Origin: Lachnospiraceae bacterium
GTDB taxonomy: Bacteria > Bacillota > Clostridia > Lachnospirales > Lachnospiraceae
Length of the DNA: 64,000 nucleotides
Direction of reading: 5' to 3'
Assembly: GCA_025758065.1 (NCBI GenBank)
Contig: CP107199.1
Coordinates: 846,001-910,000, forward strand
How positions within the stretch are numbered: position 1 is the first letter of the stretch; each line of letters starts with the position of its first letter. The notes under the pieces are model-generated. The model was not told the origin of the DNA and ran no database searches. It saw nothing but the letters and a program-made list of their open reading frames with translations. Position numbers and translations under genes: made by a program. Shown here piece by piece: positions 15,053 through 25,400 of the stretch.

Positions 15053-15931
15053 TCAGCGTCCTCCAGAGGCATATTTCCCCATGTTGATGTCCAGCACCCC
15101 TCTGGGCGGCTGGATCAGGGCGTCCTCATACTGACACTTCCACTGAATCTCTCGGCACATCTGGCCATCCGCCACGCCGTCTATGGTTTCCCCATCCTGA
15201 ATGGGGTTATCATGCTCCAATATGTACGATGCCACATTGTAGGCGTGGTTTACCACCCAGTTGGGGTCCATGCCGTGGAAGTGGTACTGGAGGTCTGGCA
15301 GGAACAGGGTGCTCATGCCCACCGTGTCGATGAGCATATCTTCGGTGCCCTCAATGTTAAAGAAGCGGACATTGACGCCAAAGCGGATGAAGCGATCCGG
15401 GCCTTCGATCTGATGGGAGCGCACATCCTCTGCCAGAAACAGCTTGCCGCAGTTCTGGAAGTAGAACGCCTCGCAGGTGGGGTACAGCTCCACCAGGGCG
15501 TCAAGAAAGTCGGCGTCCAGGTTGGCCCGCTCCAGAGCCGGAAGCGCCGCCGCCAGCATATCGGTGGCTATGACATGATACCGACACTCCCGGAAGATCC
15601 GCTCCCGGTCCTCCTGGCAGTCCCACATCTGGCTCATGAGAAAGGCATCAAAGCCTTTTCCCTTGAACTTGTCGCATTTCATCACCATCAGCTGCACCGG
15701 GCATTTTCCGTCCTTGAATTCTGCAATATGCTCCTGTGCGGCAAAGCCGGCCATTTTCTTATCATAACAGAAGCACTCTGTTGATCCGATATGCTTCTCC
15801 ATTACGGCAGTCATTTTTGCTTTATCCGGCATTTCTACCGGCTCTTTGAACAGCATCTGAATGAGATAGGGGCCACCGGGCTGGGGGCCTTTTTTGTCGT
15901 CCAGATTTTGCTGGAATACTTTATTGCTCAT
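15053..15931 (-). CDS. Immunity-like protein with DUF4261-type C-terminal region
   Basis: 292 residues starting MSNKVFQQNLDDKK, with AGGAGGTGG ten bases upstream. A longer frame to 16099 was rejected for lack of a site. The central and C-terminal part (LVELYPTCEAFYFQNCGKLFLAEDV, then GMSTLFLPDLQYHFHGMDPNWVVNHAYNVASYILEHDNPI) resembles DUF4261 proteins, which Aravind and colleagues linked to toxin immunity. No signal peptide. Function as an orphan immunity protein is inferred from the neighbourhood. Confidence 0.65.
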   Translation of the reverse strand: MSNKVFQQNLDDKKGPQPGGPYLIQMLFKEPVEMPDKAKMTAVMEKHIGSTECFCYDKKMAGFAAQEHIAEFKDGKCPVQLMVMKCDKFKGKGFDAFLMSQMWDCQEDRERIFRECRYHVIATDMLAAALPALERANLDADFLDALVELYPTCEAFYFQNCGKLFLAEDVRSHQIEGPDRFIRFGVNVRFFNIEGTEDMLIDTVGMSTLFLPDLQYHFHGMDPNWVVNHAYNVASYILEHDNPIQDGETIDGVADGQMCREIQWKCQYEDALIQPPRGVLDINMGKYASGGR

Positions 15932-15959
15932 TTGGTTTCCACCTCCTGACAAATTCTCT

Positions 15960-16739
15960 TTAATAATCAAGCAGGATGGGCACCTGCTGTTCCTCGGCAA
16001 ACCGCATGGCCCGCCAGAACATGGAGAAGGCGAACTTGGCAAGGGATTGGGTGTCATACTGGATGTGTTCCGGGCTGTCTGCCTTGCTGTACTGTCCATC
16101 TGAGTCTACGGTTCCGTCTACCGGGTAGCCCTCCGTATCGGCCCAGCCAAGGATGGTGTCCTCATCGGCCTGCCATGCCAGCTGGTTCAGCTTTTCCAGC
16201 TCCTTCCGCAGTCCGCCCAAGGTGGCGATCATCGTCTGATCATCGGTGGGCACAGGGCCTTGGAACAGAAAGCTGTCGGAAAGAGGGAGCCACCAGGTAG
16301 CCCCACGAAACAGGGACCACACCCGCTCGTCGTCCGATGCAAGGCGGGCAATCAGGGGATGCTCCCCGAAGTCCCAGTCCTTCTCCATGGTGGGAGGCAC
16401 CGGTTCCTCGTATGTATGACAGGCGGCTACCAGCAGCATAGCACCGAAGGCATCCCAATCCGGCTTATCGGTGTAATAGGGCCGCTCGTTGTCCTCCGGC
16501 CATGGAGTGTAGGGCGGCTGGTTCGGCTGGGAAATGGCGGTTAAGATCTGATCTCGCCAGTCCTCCACTGCCGCCTGAACCTCGGCCGGGGACAGCTCCT
16601 CCTCGTTGTCAGCAGGTTCTCCATCCGGCGTAATCCGGTTGAAGGTATATCCGTTTTCCTCTGCCCACTGCTGAACAACAGTTTTCCAGTTGTGAGAATA
16701 GTACCGGGTCAGCGTCCCGGCATAAATGTCAAGTCCCAT
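15960..16739 (-). CDS. Unclassified cargo protein, MGLDIY type
   Basis: 259 residues, acidic, rich in Trp and Pro, cytoplasmic. It begins MGLDIYAGTLTRYYSHNWKTVVQQWAEENGY and has a central VAACHTYEEPVPPTMEKDWDFGEHPLIARLAS stretch. I do not recognise the family. The start MGLDIY recalls small proteins from toxin-immunity clusters, but that is a weak hint. It lies 28 bases after its - strand neighbour on the right and is embedded in the co-directional array, which is the main argument for an immunity role. Confidence 0.6.
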   Translation of the reverse strand: MGLDIYAGTLTRYYSHNWKTVVQQWAEENGYTFNRITPDGEPADNEEELSPAEVQAAVEDWRDQILTAISQPNQPPYTPWPEDNERPYYTDKPDWDAFGAMLLVAACHTYEEPVPPTMEKDWDFGEHPLIARLASDDERVWSLFRGATWWLPLSDSFLFQGPVPTDDQTMIATLGGLRKELEKLNQLAWQADEDTILGWADTEGYPVDGTVDSDGQYSKADSPEHIQYDTQSLAKFAFSMFWRAMRFAEEQQVPILLDY

Positions 16740-16759
16740 AAGTTTTTCTCCTTTTCTGT

Positions 16760-17119
16760 CTATATCATTTCATACAGCAGGGCAGCGTCGCCCTGCACCA
16801 GCTCCAGGTGGGAGCGCAGCGTTTCCAGTCCGCTTTGCACCGCCTCGGTGGGCAGATCCCAGTCTGGGGCAATTTCAGCGGCCAGCTCTGGGAGGTCCTG
16901 CTCCCGCAGAGCTGCCAGCACATTAGACGCCATCTCTCCCTCCAGCAGAGCGCAGTCCAAGGTGTCCTCCGTTTGGGGAGCAGGAAAACGGACATCCAGA
17001 TCCAGCTCGCTCTCACACCAGTCCCAGATGGCCATATAGACCGCGCCGGAGCAATCGCCGTTGGACAATTCCTTCCGCTGGTTGTCTTTGAGAAGATAAA
17101 AGAATGCGATCTGTGACAT
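16760..17119 (-). CDS. Small unclassified immunity-like protein
   Basis: 119 residues, strongly acidic and helical: MSQIAFFYLLKDNQRKELSNGDCSGAVYMAIWDW... The ATG has GGAGGAA seven bases upstream. No family is recognised. Size, charge and position match immunity proteins, which often neutralise basic toxin domains, but there is no direct evidence. Confidence 0.6.
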   Translation of the reverse strand: MSQIAFFYLLKDNQRKELSNGDCSGAVYMAIWDWCESELDLDVRFPAPQTEDTLDCALLEGEMASNVLAALREQDLPELAAEIAPDWDLPTEAVQSGLETLRSHLELVQGDAALLYEMI

Positions 17120-17140
17120 GGTGATTCCTCCTCACCGAAA

Positions 17141-17428
17141 TTATGTTTCCTCTAACGAATCGATTATTTCCTGTAATTCAAAAAGAGCATCTTCTGCCTG
17201 GCGTCCTGTTTCCTCGCTCCAATACCGATTTCCACCAGCCAGCTGGTCAATCAGATTGAACATAGCAACTGCATCGGGAATAGGGATCGCTCCTGCTGCC
17301 TTCCATGCTGGTTGATTTTCAAGAAGATAAGCTTTTATTTTTCCAAACAACTGCACCTGAAATGTGTTATTACAACGCAGTTCTACCAAAAAACCGTCTT
17401 CACCTTGGACAATATCCGAAAAATTCAT
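17141..17428 (-). CDS. Small unclassified immunity-like protein
   Basis: 95 residues starting MNFSDIVQGEDGFLVELRCNN. An AGGAG lies 11 bases upstream of this ATG, and an in-frame TTG nearer the site is less likely. It ends with an acidic helix QAEDALFELQEIIDSLEET. The middle (AIPIPDAVAMFNLIDQLAGGNRYW) is unassigned. No membrane segment. Probably one of the array's orphan immunities. Confidence 0.6.
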   Translation of the reverse strand: MNFSDIVQGEDGFLVELRCNNTFQVQLFGKIKAYLLENQPAWKAAGAIPIPDAVAMFNLIDQLAGGNRYWSEETGRQAEDALFELQEIIDSLEET

Positions 17429-17452
17429 GCTGCACAATTCTCCTAACCCTCG

Positions 17453-17983
17453 TTATTCTCTGTCCATCAGCCCTTCTGCCTGCATCCGGGTCACATAGAA
17501 GGCCCGCACCCAGTCCAGCTCCTGCTCCATGGATTCCTCCAAAGCCAGCAGGCGGCGCTTTCCCAGCCTTCGATCCAGGAGAGCAAAGATGCGGACAAGA
17601 GGATTCTCGCTGACAAGGCTTTTCTCAATGCTCTGGTTGTCAAAGATACCAAACGCCTCATAGAACACCTTTTGGTCAAAGGTGCCCTGCTCCAGTGCAT
17701 GAGCATGAGAAAGGTTGATTGCCTCCTTTGTGGAGTCACAGTCTTTCATGGTTGTTGACCTGAGCTGCGTGAATTTCGTCCACACATTCTCAAAATAGAT
17801 GTAGTAGTTGCTCCGCAGTACTTCCACACCGTCCATGCGGATGGCTGCCCGGCCCTCATGGTCGGCGCTTTTGCTGTAACTGGTGGCAAAATACTGGATG
17901 TGGCCCCGGAGCGCCGGACACAGATAGTCATTCTCCAATTTGTTCCGGATTCCACTCCAAGTGGATACTCTACTGTTTGACAT
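17453..17983 (-). CDS. SF0329 family protein
   Basis: 176 residues starting MSNSRVSTWSGIRNKLENDYLCPALRGHIQYF, followed by DHEGRAAIRMDGVEVLRSNYY, which matches my memory of the SF0329 family seen in many genomes without known function. The start is set at 17983 rather than 18040 because the shorter protein begins at the family's usual N-terminus and an AAAGGA site is close. It contains a long helical C-terminal half. Members recur in immunity-type gene clusters, so an immunity role is plausible. Confidence 0.7.
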   Translation of the reverse strand: MSNSRVSTWSGIRNKLENDYLCPALRGHIQYFATSYSKSADHEGRAAIRMDGVEVLRSNYYIYFENVWTKFTQLRSTTMKDCDSTKEAINLSHAHALEQGTFDQKVFYEAFGIFDNQSIEKSLVSENPLVRIFALLDRRLGKRRLLALEESMEQELDWVRAFYVTRMQAEGLMDRE

Positions 17984-18009
17984 AGGTGTTGTTTCCTTTC
18001 TGCTGATTC

Positions 18010-18561
18010 CTACTGCTTTTGGAGATACTCCCGGAAGCATTCGATGAACTCCCGATTCCGCTTAGGGACATCGAACCCCTTCCGATGGGGGAAGAACCCC
18101 TCCTGTTCCACATCGTCCAGCAGCTTGGGCAGATTGGAAAACCGGGCAAAGAATGGTAGTGCATAGTCCTGGATCTGCCCGGAAATTTCCTGGATAGAGC
18201 GTTCCCGCTCCAGCAGAGTAGATACCTCATAGCGGGGGAAGTCATCATACCGGTGGGTCAGCCGGGCGATGGAGGTACCCACGATACCATCATAGGTTTC
18301 CTCCGTCCCTTCCTGCTCACTGCGCCACTGGGCAATCACCGGGGAACTCACATCGAAGAAGGCAGTAAAAGTGGTGGAGCCAAAGCGGATGGAGGGGGAA
18401 AAGTAAAAGGAGAACACAAAGATGCCGTCTTTTTTGTAGATGTCATTTTTGCTCTTGCGGTATTTGTAGCCCAGCGGGATCAAAGGCTCCGCGATCCGCT
18501 CACAGGTATAGACGAAGATCTCACGGGGCTTGGTTCCCTTGGGAAAATCCTTCTTCTCCAT
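18010..18561 (-). CDS. DUF4304-like immunity protein
   Basis: 183 residues. The segment IAEPLIPLGYKYRKSKNDIYKKDGIFVFSFYFSPS near the N-terminus matches the pattern of DUF4304 (a glycine-tyrosine-lysine turn followed by beta strands), and the remainder is helical with many charged residues. Start MEKKDFPKGTKPREIF behind a GGTGGCAAC site that is not strong. Gap to the next gene is 26 bases. DUF4304 members are predicted immunity or toxin-associated proteins. Assignment is moderate. Confidence 0.6.
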   Translation of the reverse strand: MEKKDFPKGTKPREIFVYTCERIAEPLIPLGYKYRKSKNDIYKKDGIFVFSFYFSPSIRFGSTTFTAFFDVSSPVIAQWRSEQEGTEETYDGIVGTSIARLTHRYDDFPRYEVSTLLERERSIQEISGQIQDYALPFFARFSNLPKLLDDVEQEGFFPHRKGFDVPKRNREFIECFREYLQKQ

Positions 18562-18570
18562 GTTGCCACC

Positions 18571-19434
18571 TCAATCAAAATCCATCCAGACCAGGTGCTT
18601 TCCACAGTGGAGGCACTGGAACAGATAGCATTGCAGATGCCCGCCATTGACGGATTCCCGGATCATTCCCTTCTGCTCCTCGTCCCACATGGGGTCGTCC
18701 AGCACCTCCTCCAGCACACCCAGTGCCCGCAGTTCTCTGGCTCCCACATTACCCAAATAGGCGCAATAGTCACCACAATGGGCGCGCCAGTATTCCTGCT
18801 GCCAGCCGGAGTAGCCGGGGGTGCGGTGGATCAACTCGTCCAGCTTCTCCGGATCGTCTACACCATCGTCCACAGAGAAATCATCTTGAAAACTACCGTC
18901 ATATTTCCGGGCTGCTTCGCCGTTGGCGATGCACTCTGGGCACAGATATGCAATATCCTCCACTGAAAAGAACGGATTGGTATAGAAAATATGGGTCGTC
19001 TTGCCACAGCAGTCGCAGACAACGCCGTCTGCGGATTCCTCAAAAGCCCCAGTTTCCAGAGGGTTTGGGTGATACCGGAAGGCGGGCAGGCCCAGCTGGG
19101 CCTGCCGTTCCTTCTCTTTCTGCTTTTCCTCCGGCGTTTTGGGCTTGGGGAGAGCATAATGATTGCCCCAGTTGTCCGCATAGTCCTTCAGCGTGCCCAG
19201 CCGCTTGAGGGTCTTTTTATCGGAACGATTTCCGATTTGGCAGAGCAGTTCATAGGCATCCTTTTTGAAGTCCAGTAGATCATACACATCCACCAGCACT
19301 TCTTTGGCCTGCTGATCCTCACTCTGCTCAAGTTCTTCCTTGAAGGTATATAGAGCGCGGACACTGTCCGGACCTTCATTGGTCGCAACAAACTGTTTTT
19401 TTAGTTCGATATAGGTTTTTTGATATTCTGTCAT
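18571..19434 (-). CDS. CbrC-family protein (UPF0167) with N-terminal extension
   Basis: 287 residues. From about residue 110 the protein matches CbrC/UPF0167: LPAFRYHPNPLETGAFE, CDCCGKTTHIFYTNPFFS, YLCPECIANGEAARKYDGSF and WQQEYWRAHCGDYCAYLG, a zinc-binding fold with paired cysteines. In E. coli, CbrC is linked to colicin E2 tolerance. The N-terminal 100 residues form a helical region (ELKKQFVATNEGPDSVRALYTFKEELEQSEDQ...) not found in the short form. The ATG at 19434 has GGGAGG nine bases upstream. The colicin link supports the idea that the whole array defends against bacterial toxins. Confidence 0.8.
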   Translation of the reverse strand: MTEYQKTYIELKKQFVATNEGPDSVRALYTFKEELEQSEDQQAKEVLVDVYDLLDFKKDAYELLCQIGNRSDKKTLKRLGTLKDYADNWGNHYALPKPKTPEEKQKEKERQAQLGLPAFRYHPNPLETGAFEESADGVVCDCCGKTTHIFYTNPFFSVEDIAYLCPECIANGEAARKYDGSFQDDFSVDDGVDDPEKLDELIHRTPGYSGWQQEYWRAHCGDYCAYLGNVGARELRALGVLEEVLDDPMWDEEQKGMIRESVNGGHLQCYLFQCLHCGKHLVWMDFD

Positions 19435-19449
19435 TGGTCGCACCTCCCA

Positions 19450-22400
19450 TCAATCCCACCAGAAATACCAGACGGTGGACTGCCACAGGACAGCTGCCAA
19501 GGAGCCAATGCTTCCATCCTCATTCTGATCCAGATCTGGGCAGAAACCATATTGCTCCACAGCCACCTCCATAGCTCTTTCCTTGGAAATCGGAGTTGGA
19601 AGTTCAAACTCCAATTCATCGTGGCTCATGGCGGCAGGGATGGCACCATGTTGCTCGAACCAGTATTTCGCCACTGCCATCAGGTCCGGTGTGTCGGGAC
19701 ACTCATTCCAATTTCCAAAGGGCAGGTAGGCGAAGATCTCCCAGGGGTTCTTTACCGGAATTTTAGCCAGAATGAGCGGATATGTCATTCCGGTATCATC
19801 GTTCCAATAGTTTGCGAAGCGGTCGTTGGGTTCTCCGCCCTCCATCTCGCCCAGGACTTCCTCCTCCCAGTCCAGATCATCGTCCTCGGCTTCTTCCTTA
19901 CGCTGGCCGGTCAATTCCTCCAAAACCGCCTTTCCATCTTTGACGGGAGCGGAGAGCATCTTCTTCCGATACTCCGTTACCGTTTTGAGGTCAAATTCAT
20001 AGAAGTCCGCATCATGCTCCGGATCGGCGTTCATTACCAGACACTCCAACAGCGTTTCATCATCCGCCTGGATAAGCACGGGAACAAAGCCTTCCCGTAT
20101 CCCCAGCCGCTGGGCGTAGCTGTATGCTGACATGATGGGGTCATCATCTGCCATGGACGGGAAATAGGTACACTCGCAGTCCAGATACTCCATGATGGCA
20201 TGAGCCACCTCGGAAGGCTCCAGCGTGTCCTCGTCGAAGTCCTGTCCCTGCCAGTTTTCAAAGCGTTCTTCGATCACCTCTGCCATAGCCTGATAGTAGT
20301 CCTCGTCAAAGGGGATGAACAGGTAGGCTTCATCCTGGAACTCATCAGAGTGATACCGCTCCGGGCCGAAGAAGCGGAGGGCGTTGTCGTCAACATCGGC
20401 AGGATAGTAGGGGCTGTCGCCCTCTCCGTAGTAATAGCCTGCAAAGGCACGGCCTTGCTGATTGAACAGCACAGAGAACAGACAGCCGTCCAGCTCATCC
20501 CGGATAAACTCCCTCAGATCCACATTGGCAGGATCAGCTTTGACCTGTTTGGTCACTTCGCTGTATTCTTTCAAGAAGTCCTCGCTCATCAGGTCGTGCT
20601 CCATACACCAGCGCAGGTAGATGGCCATGTGGTTATAAGCATTGATGGGGTCAATAGGCAGTTCCTTCTCCTCAATGCTCTCGATATGATAGGAAGCATC
20701 GTCCATCTCACCGTCAAAATCATCATTGGAAAGGGTGCCACGGGTGATTGCATCCTGGCGGGTGGGGTTCACCACAAAGCTGATCCCCGCCATCTTGTCC
20801 AGCAGAGCGTCTACATCATGTTCCAGTTTATAGTCCAACTCGTCCTCATAAAGCGGAATGACCTGATAGAAGTTGACCTCCTCGCCGCCCGGCAGAGTGC
20901 AGACCTCGCTGCCGTCCTTCGTACCCTGGGGGCCGGTCAGAATGGCGGCGCACAGCTTCGTGTTTTCTGCAAAGTCCTCCTCATTGTCCATGGTATGACC
21001 GAAGCCCAGCCAGGTATCACTGGCAATGGGCAGACGAGCCAAGGATTTCAGCAGGCGGATGGGCCAGTACCACTTTTCGTCTTTCATGGACTCCTGATCC
21101 AGCTTCCAGTCCGCAGGCAGGGCAATGGCCAGCTCTGCCCGCTCCAGCTTGTACTCCGCCAGTTCCTTTGGCACATTCATCCGGTGGGCGCCCATGCCCA
21201 TGGTGACCAAGGTGTAATAGTCCCGCTCCTCAGTGGGCGGCACCATGCAGATGTCCACATGGATGTCCGGGGAAACGATCTCGTGGAATACATTCTCAAA
21301 CTTGCCGAAATACTGCTGGATGTGTCCCTCGACGGCCTCCATCTCCTCCTCGGTGTAGACTTCGGGATTACTGAATTCTTCCTCATCCTGCGTGTCCTCA
21401 TTGTCTGAGTGGTCGCAACTGTCATCCTCCGGATCTCCCTTTATAGGCTCGTAACCGATCTTCAGGGTCATCTGTTCTTCTGGCAGAGAGACGCCGGGGC
21501 TGCGGGTGATCGTGTGCTTATCGTCCGCAGAAAAGCCGATAGTCTCGCCGTCTTGCAGCGTCACATCACACGCCAGCACATAGGAGGCAAGGCTTGCCAA
21601 AAAGTCTCGCAGTTCCTCCGGCTCGGCGTCGGTGTTCAGCACTTCCATTTCCTCCTTGCCAAACACATCCATGCCGTAGGTGTAGCCGTTCAGGCCACCC
21701 TCGCTCCGGTACAGGCCGAACCAGATCCAGTTGAAGATGGGCAGTTCGTCCTCTTTTATCATATATGCAAGGCCCTCATAGAAACGAGGCTCAAATACCA
21801 CACCGCTGGTATAGACACCGGTGGCGTATTTCTGCTTGCAGCACACTGCCATCGCCTTGGTGAACAGCTTACCTCGTTCCAGCAGTTTTTCCTCCTCGCC
21901 TAACACAGCCACCATGATATGGGCCTTGTGTGCTTTGGCCACTTCTACGGCCTCTGGCCACATATAGTTGTTTTCGGCGTTGATCTCCGCTTCATTGTCC
22001 GGGATGTGACCGTGGAAGAGTGTCACGATCAGCATCATATTGCCGACCCGCATTACCACAGCGTCATCGCTGTTCTCAACATCTTCGTCGCCCTCATCCG
22101 GCTCCTCATCTACGATGCCCCATTCTTCCCGCAGATCTCGGATCAACTGCTCCTTGTCCCACTCTGCTTTGGAGAGGAGCACAGATCCGGCAAAGGAACC
22201 CTTATGGTCGGTTTCCTCCTCGTCGGCGTCATCCTCAAGATCCTCTACGTCTTCATCCGGATCATACAAGGATTCATGCTCCAGTCCGCGGATGAACTCC
22301 TCAAAGCTGTCTGCCAGATGGGTGATCTTATAGTCGTTTTCCTGATCCACATGGACTACCGCAGGCTCTCCCTGGGGACCGCAATCCCGGTAGTCCAGGA

Positions 22401-25400
22401 AAATCATATCGTGTCCGGCGCTTGGACAGTCACAGATGGCCACACCGATGGCAGGATACTCCCACTCATCGATCATAAACTGACTGCCCAGCTCTCCACA
22501 GAGGGAGCAGCTCTTTTCTCGTCCGATGCCGAAAATGCCGGTGATGGCCACATGGTCCTCTGCCCAACAGGTGGGCTCATCACAGGGATAGCAGGTATTC
22601 ACCGGAATGCCGCCGTTGTGCTGCTTCATCAGCCAGATGTAGGCGGCGGGCAGCTTGTAGCCCAGTTCCTCCTCCACGCTGGCAATCAGCTCATCGGAAG
22701 GCGGATCACTGACATATTCTTTCAGTGCATACCAATTATCATCCCAGAAGTTGGTGAGGTCGAAGCCCTCAAATGGAGTATCACCAGGCACGAATTTGGC
22801 CTTCTTTTTCCGGCTGCACTGGCGTTTCCGGATCTCCGCCTTACACTCCCGAATTACCGCCGGGGCATTTTCATCCTCTGGGTCCAGCTCTGCCCACCGC
22901 TGGGCGTAGGGAATGGCCTTTTCCTCCTGGCCGTAGAGATACTGATAGCCATAGGCCATCCGCATATTCCACTCCGCCTTGTCCTGGCCTTCCTCCCGGA
23001 CGGACTCCAGCACCTCAATGGCCCTCAGAAGGGCTTTGTCTCCCTTGGATTTCAAAGTACCTTCGTCATGGTCCCCGATGATGGCGTAGTTCTCCAGTGC
23101 ACGGGCCAGGGCGTAGGCGGTGCGGTAGTTCCTCCAGTTCTCCGGGATGGCATTCAGTGCCTGGATACAGCGGGTGTACTCGTCTTCGTCGTTCCACTGC
23201 TCCAGCTGAGCGAAGAATGCTTCGGCGTTCTGTTGGGTGTAAGGAATATAGTCCATGCCCGTCAGCGTTTCGTCCAACTCGTCATCCTGATTCTCAGTTT
23301 CTGTCCCATCATCTTGTTGCTTTAGGGGTACAGAACCGGCTTCACGGCGGAAGGTGTGGAAGATGGCCCATGGGATGTCCGTGCCTTCAAAGAACTCTTT
23401 CGCCATGTTCAGCGCCTCTCGGATGTCCCAGGCGATGAAGTCCACATAGCCGCAGTAGAGGCCGGTGGCTCCGCCGGTGAGGGTGAGAACCTCCGGGCCG
23501 TCGCCGGTGGTGAACACTTCTTCCAGCTTGTCCCGGAAGTCGAAAATCTTATCCGTTCCTTCCTCCTCCCGCAGAGTATCCAGAGGATAGCAGAAGAAGC
23601 CCGCTACCGCGCCGTCGGCATGAAGATCGTCCATAAAGTCATTGTCGGCGTTCAAGTAGCCGTTGATGAGCGGCACACAGCAGGTGGAACCGGCCATTAC
23701 ATCCAGCCGCCAATCGGCGTCGGGATCTTCATTGGGTTCCATTTTGTAGCCAAGATAGCTCTCCAGATAGGCTTCCGGGTCGGTGGAGAGTTCCAGGCCC
23801 CGCTCCTTCAGAGCGTCGGGAAGCTGGGACAGGAGGAAGGACGGCTCTGTCTTGGGTTCCTCCAGCACATCAAAGCTATCTATGTATCTCATGTGGGGGA
23901 TCTCTCCCAGCACCTGGTCGGTGAGGGTGGTGAGCATCCACCAGACCCGGCCTTCCTCCTCCCGGAGCATAGGCAGCAGCTTTTCGCAGTAGGCAGAGAT
24001 GGCGAAGCTGTTTTCACCCTGCTCCTCCAGCCAGATCTGCACATCCTCCCCGGAGATGTCCCAGCCATCCTCAGTACGCAGGCCGATGTTTCGGATTGGC
24101 TGACGGCCCACCAGGATGTTCCAGTGCTCCAGCACCTCCTTAGGGGCGTGCTTTTGGAAGTAGACCAGCTCAAACAGCTTGACCTTGTCACCCTCCGGGG
24201 TGAGGATCAGCTCATGCTTTTTGCCGTTGAAGCCCATCTCGAAAGAGATCTCATCAAAAACCAGATTCAGAGTTTCCTCCATTTGGGCCACGAGTTCTGC
24301 GCCGCGGGTGTGATCTTTGTCCTCATCCATCATCTGGCGCAATTCTGCTTCCATCTCGGCAAAGGTTTCCCACCAGTTCTCTGTCCGCTCCCGGAAGCAC
24401 TCCGAGAATTGCGGCAAGGCAATAAGACTCTCACAGGCATCAATGAGCTTTTGGGTATCTTCATCACCAGGAAGTTTCTCCAACGCCTTGCGGAAATAGG
24501 GCAATGCCCGGCCCTCCTGATCCAGATAGTAATAGGAATAGCCCATACGGAAGTTCCAACGGTAGTCTTCTGCAAAGTAGTCTGCATGGGGTTTCAGCAA
24601 GGAAATCGCCTTCTGATACAGTTCCCGATCCTCTGGAACAGCCAGGTTGTTGTAGGCGCGGGCCAACTCGCTGTCCATCTCAGGGGTACGCTCCTCGGCG
24701 GGGATGGCCTCCAGCGCGTCAATGATTTTTTGGTATTTGCCTTTTTCATGCCACTTCTGGCACTGCTCTAAAATATCCATATCCGGTTCCTCCATTTCTT
24801 CTGGCTCCAATACTTCCGGCTGAAACACGCCGTTTTCGTCCCGGGCAAAGGCGCAGGGGGCGGGGGTGTTCAGCAGAGGAATGATGTCGGGATCGTCGTT
24901 GCAGATCGTATTCAGCTTGTAGATCCCGGCATTGTTGGGGTCGTCCATGTACGCCTCGCTCTCGTCACCGGCGGTAAAGCGCCAGCCACTGTCCCAGCCG
25001 CCGTCCGCCTTCTCCCGGTAGCAGTAGCCAATCTTGCAGCCCTCCACCGTGATACGGTTGGTGGCGATACAGCCATCGGCGCCGGCCCAGTCAGGGAGCA
25101 GATGTTTTACATCTTCCGCCTTTACATGGTAGTTCCGATTACGGCCGGAGGCTTCGTACAGCTCTTTCCGCAGCATCTCCACCTGATAAGCCATATCCGT
25201 GATCTCATCCTCGCCCATCATCTCGCTGATGTCGTATTCCAGCGGGGCATGGGCAAAGTCCGCCAGGGCCTTGTCCATGGCCTCGTGCTCCTCTGGCGTA
25301 GCAGTGATGCGGACACGACGATCGGGGGTGTTGTACTCGTCCAGATCCTGAAGGTTTACACTGCCACTGACGCTGCACTCCAGCAGGATGGCGGCCAGGT

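Noticed and set aside
15932..16099. An N-terminal extension of the DUF4261-like protein to 16099
   Set aside because: The extension is proline- and serine-rich, unlike the rest of the protein, overlaps the upstream gene and has no ribosome site, whereas 15931 has an excellent AGGAGGTGG.
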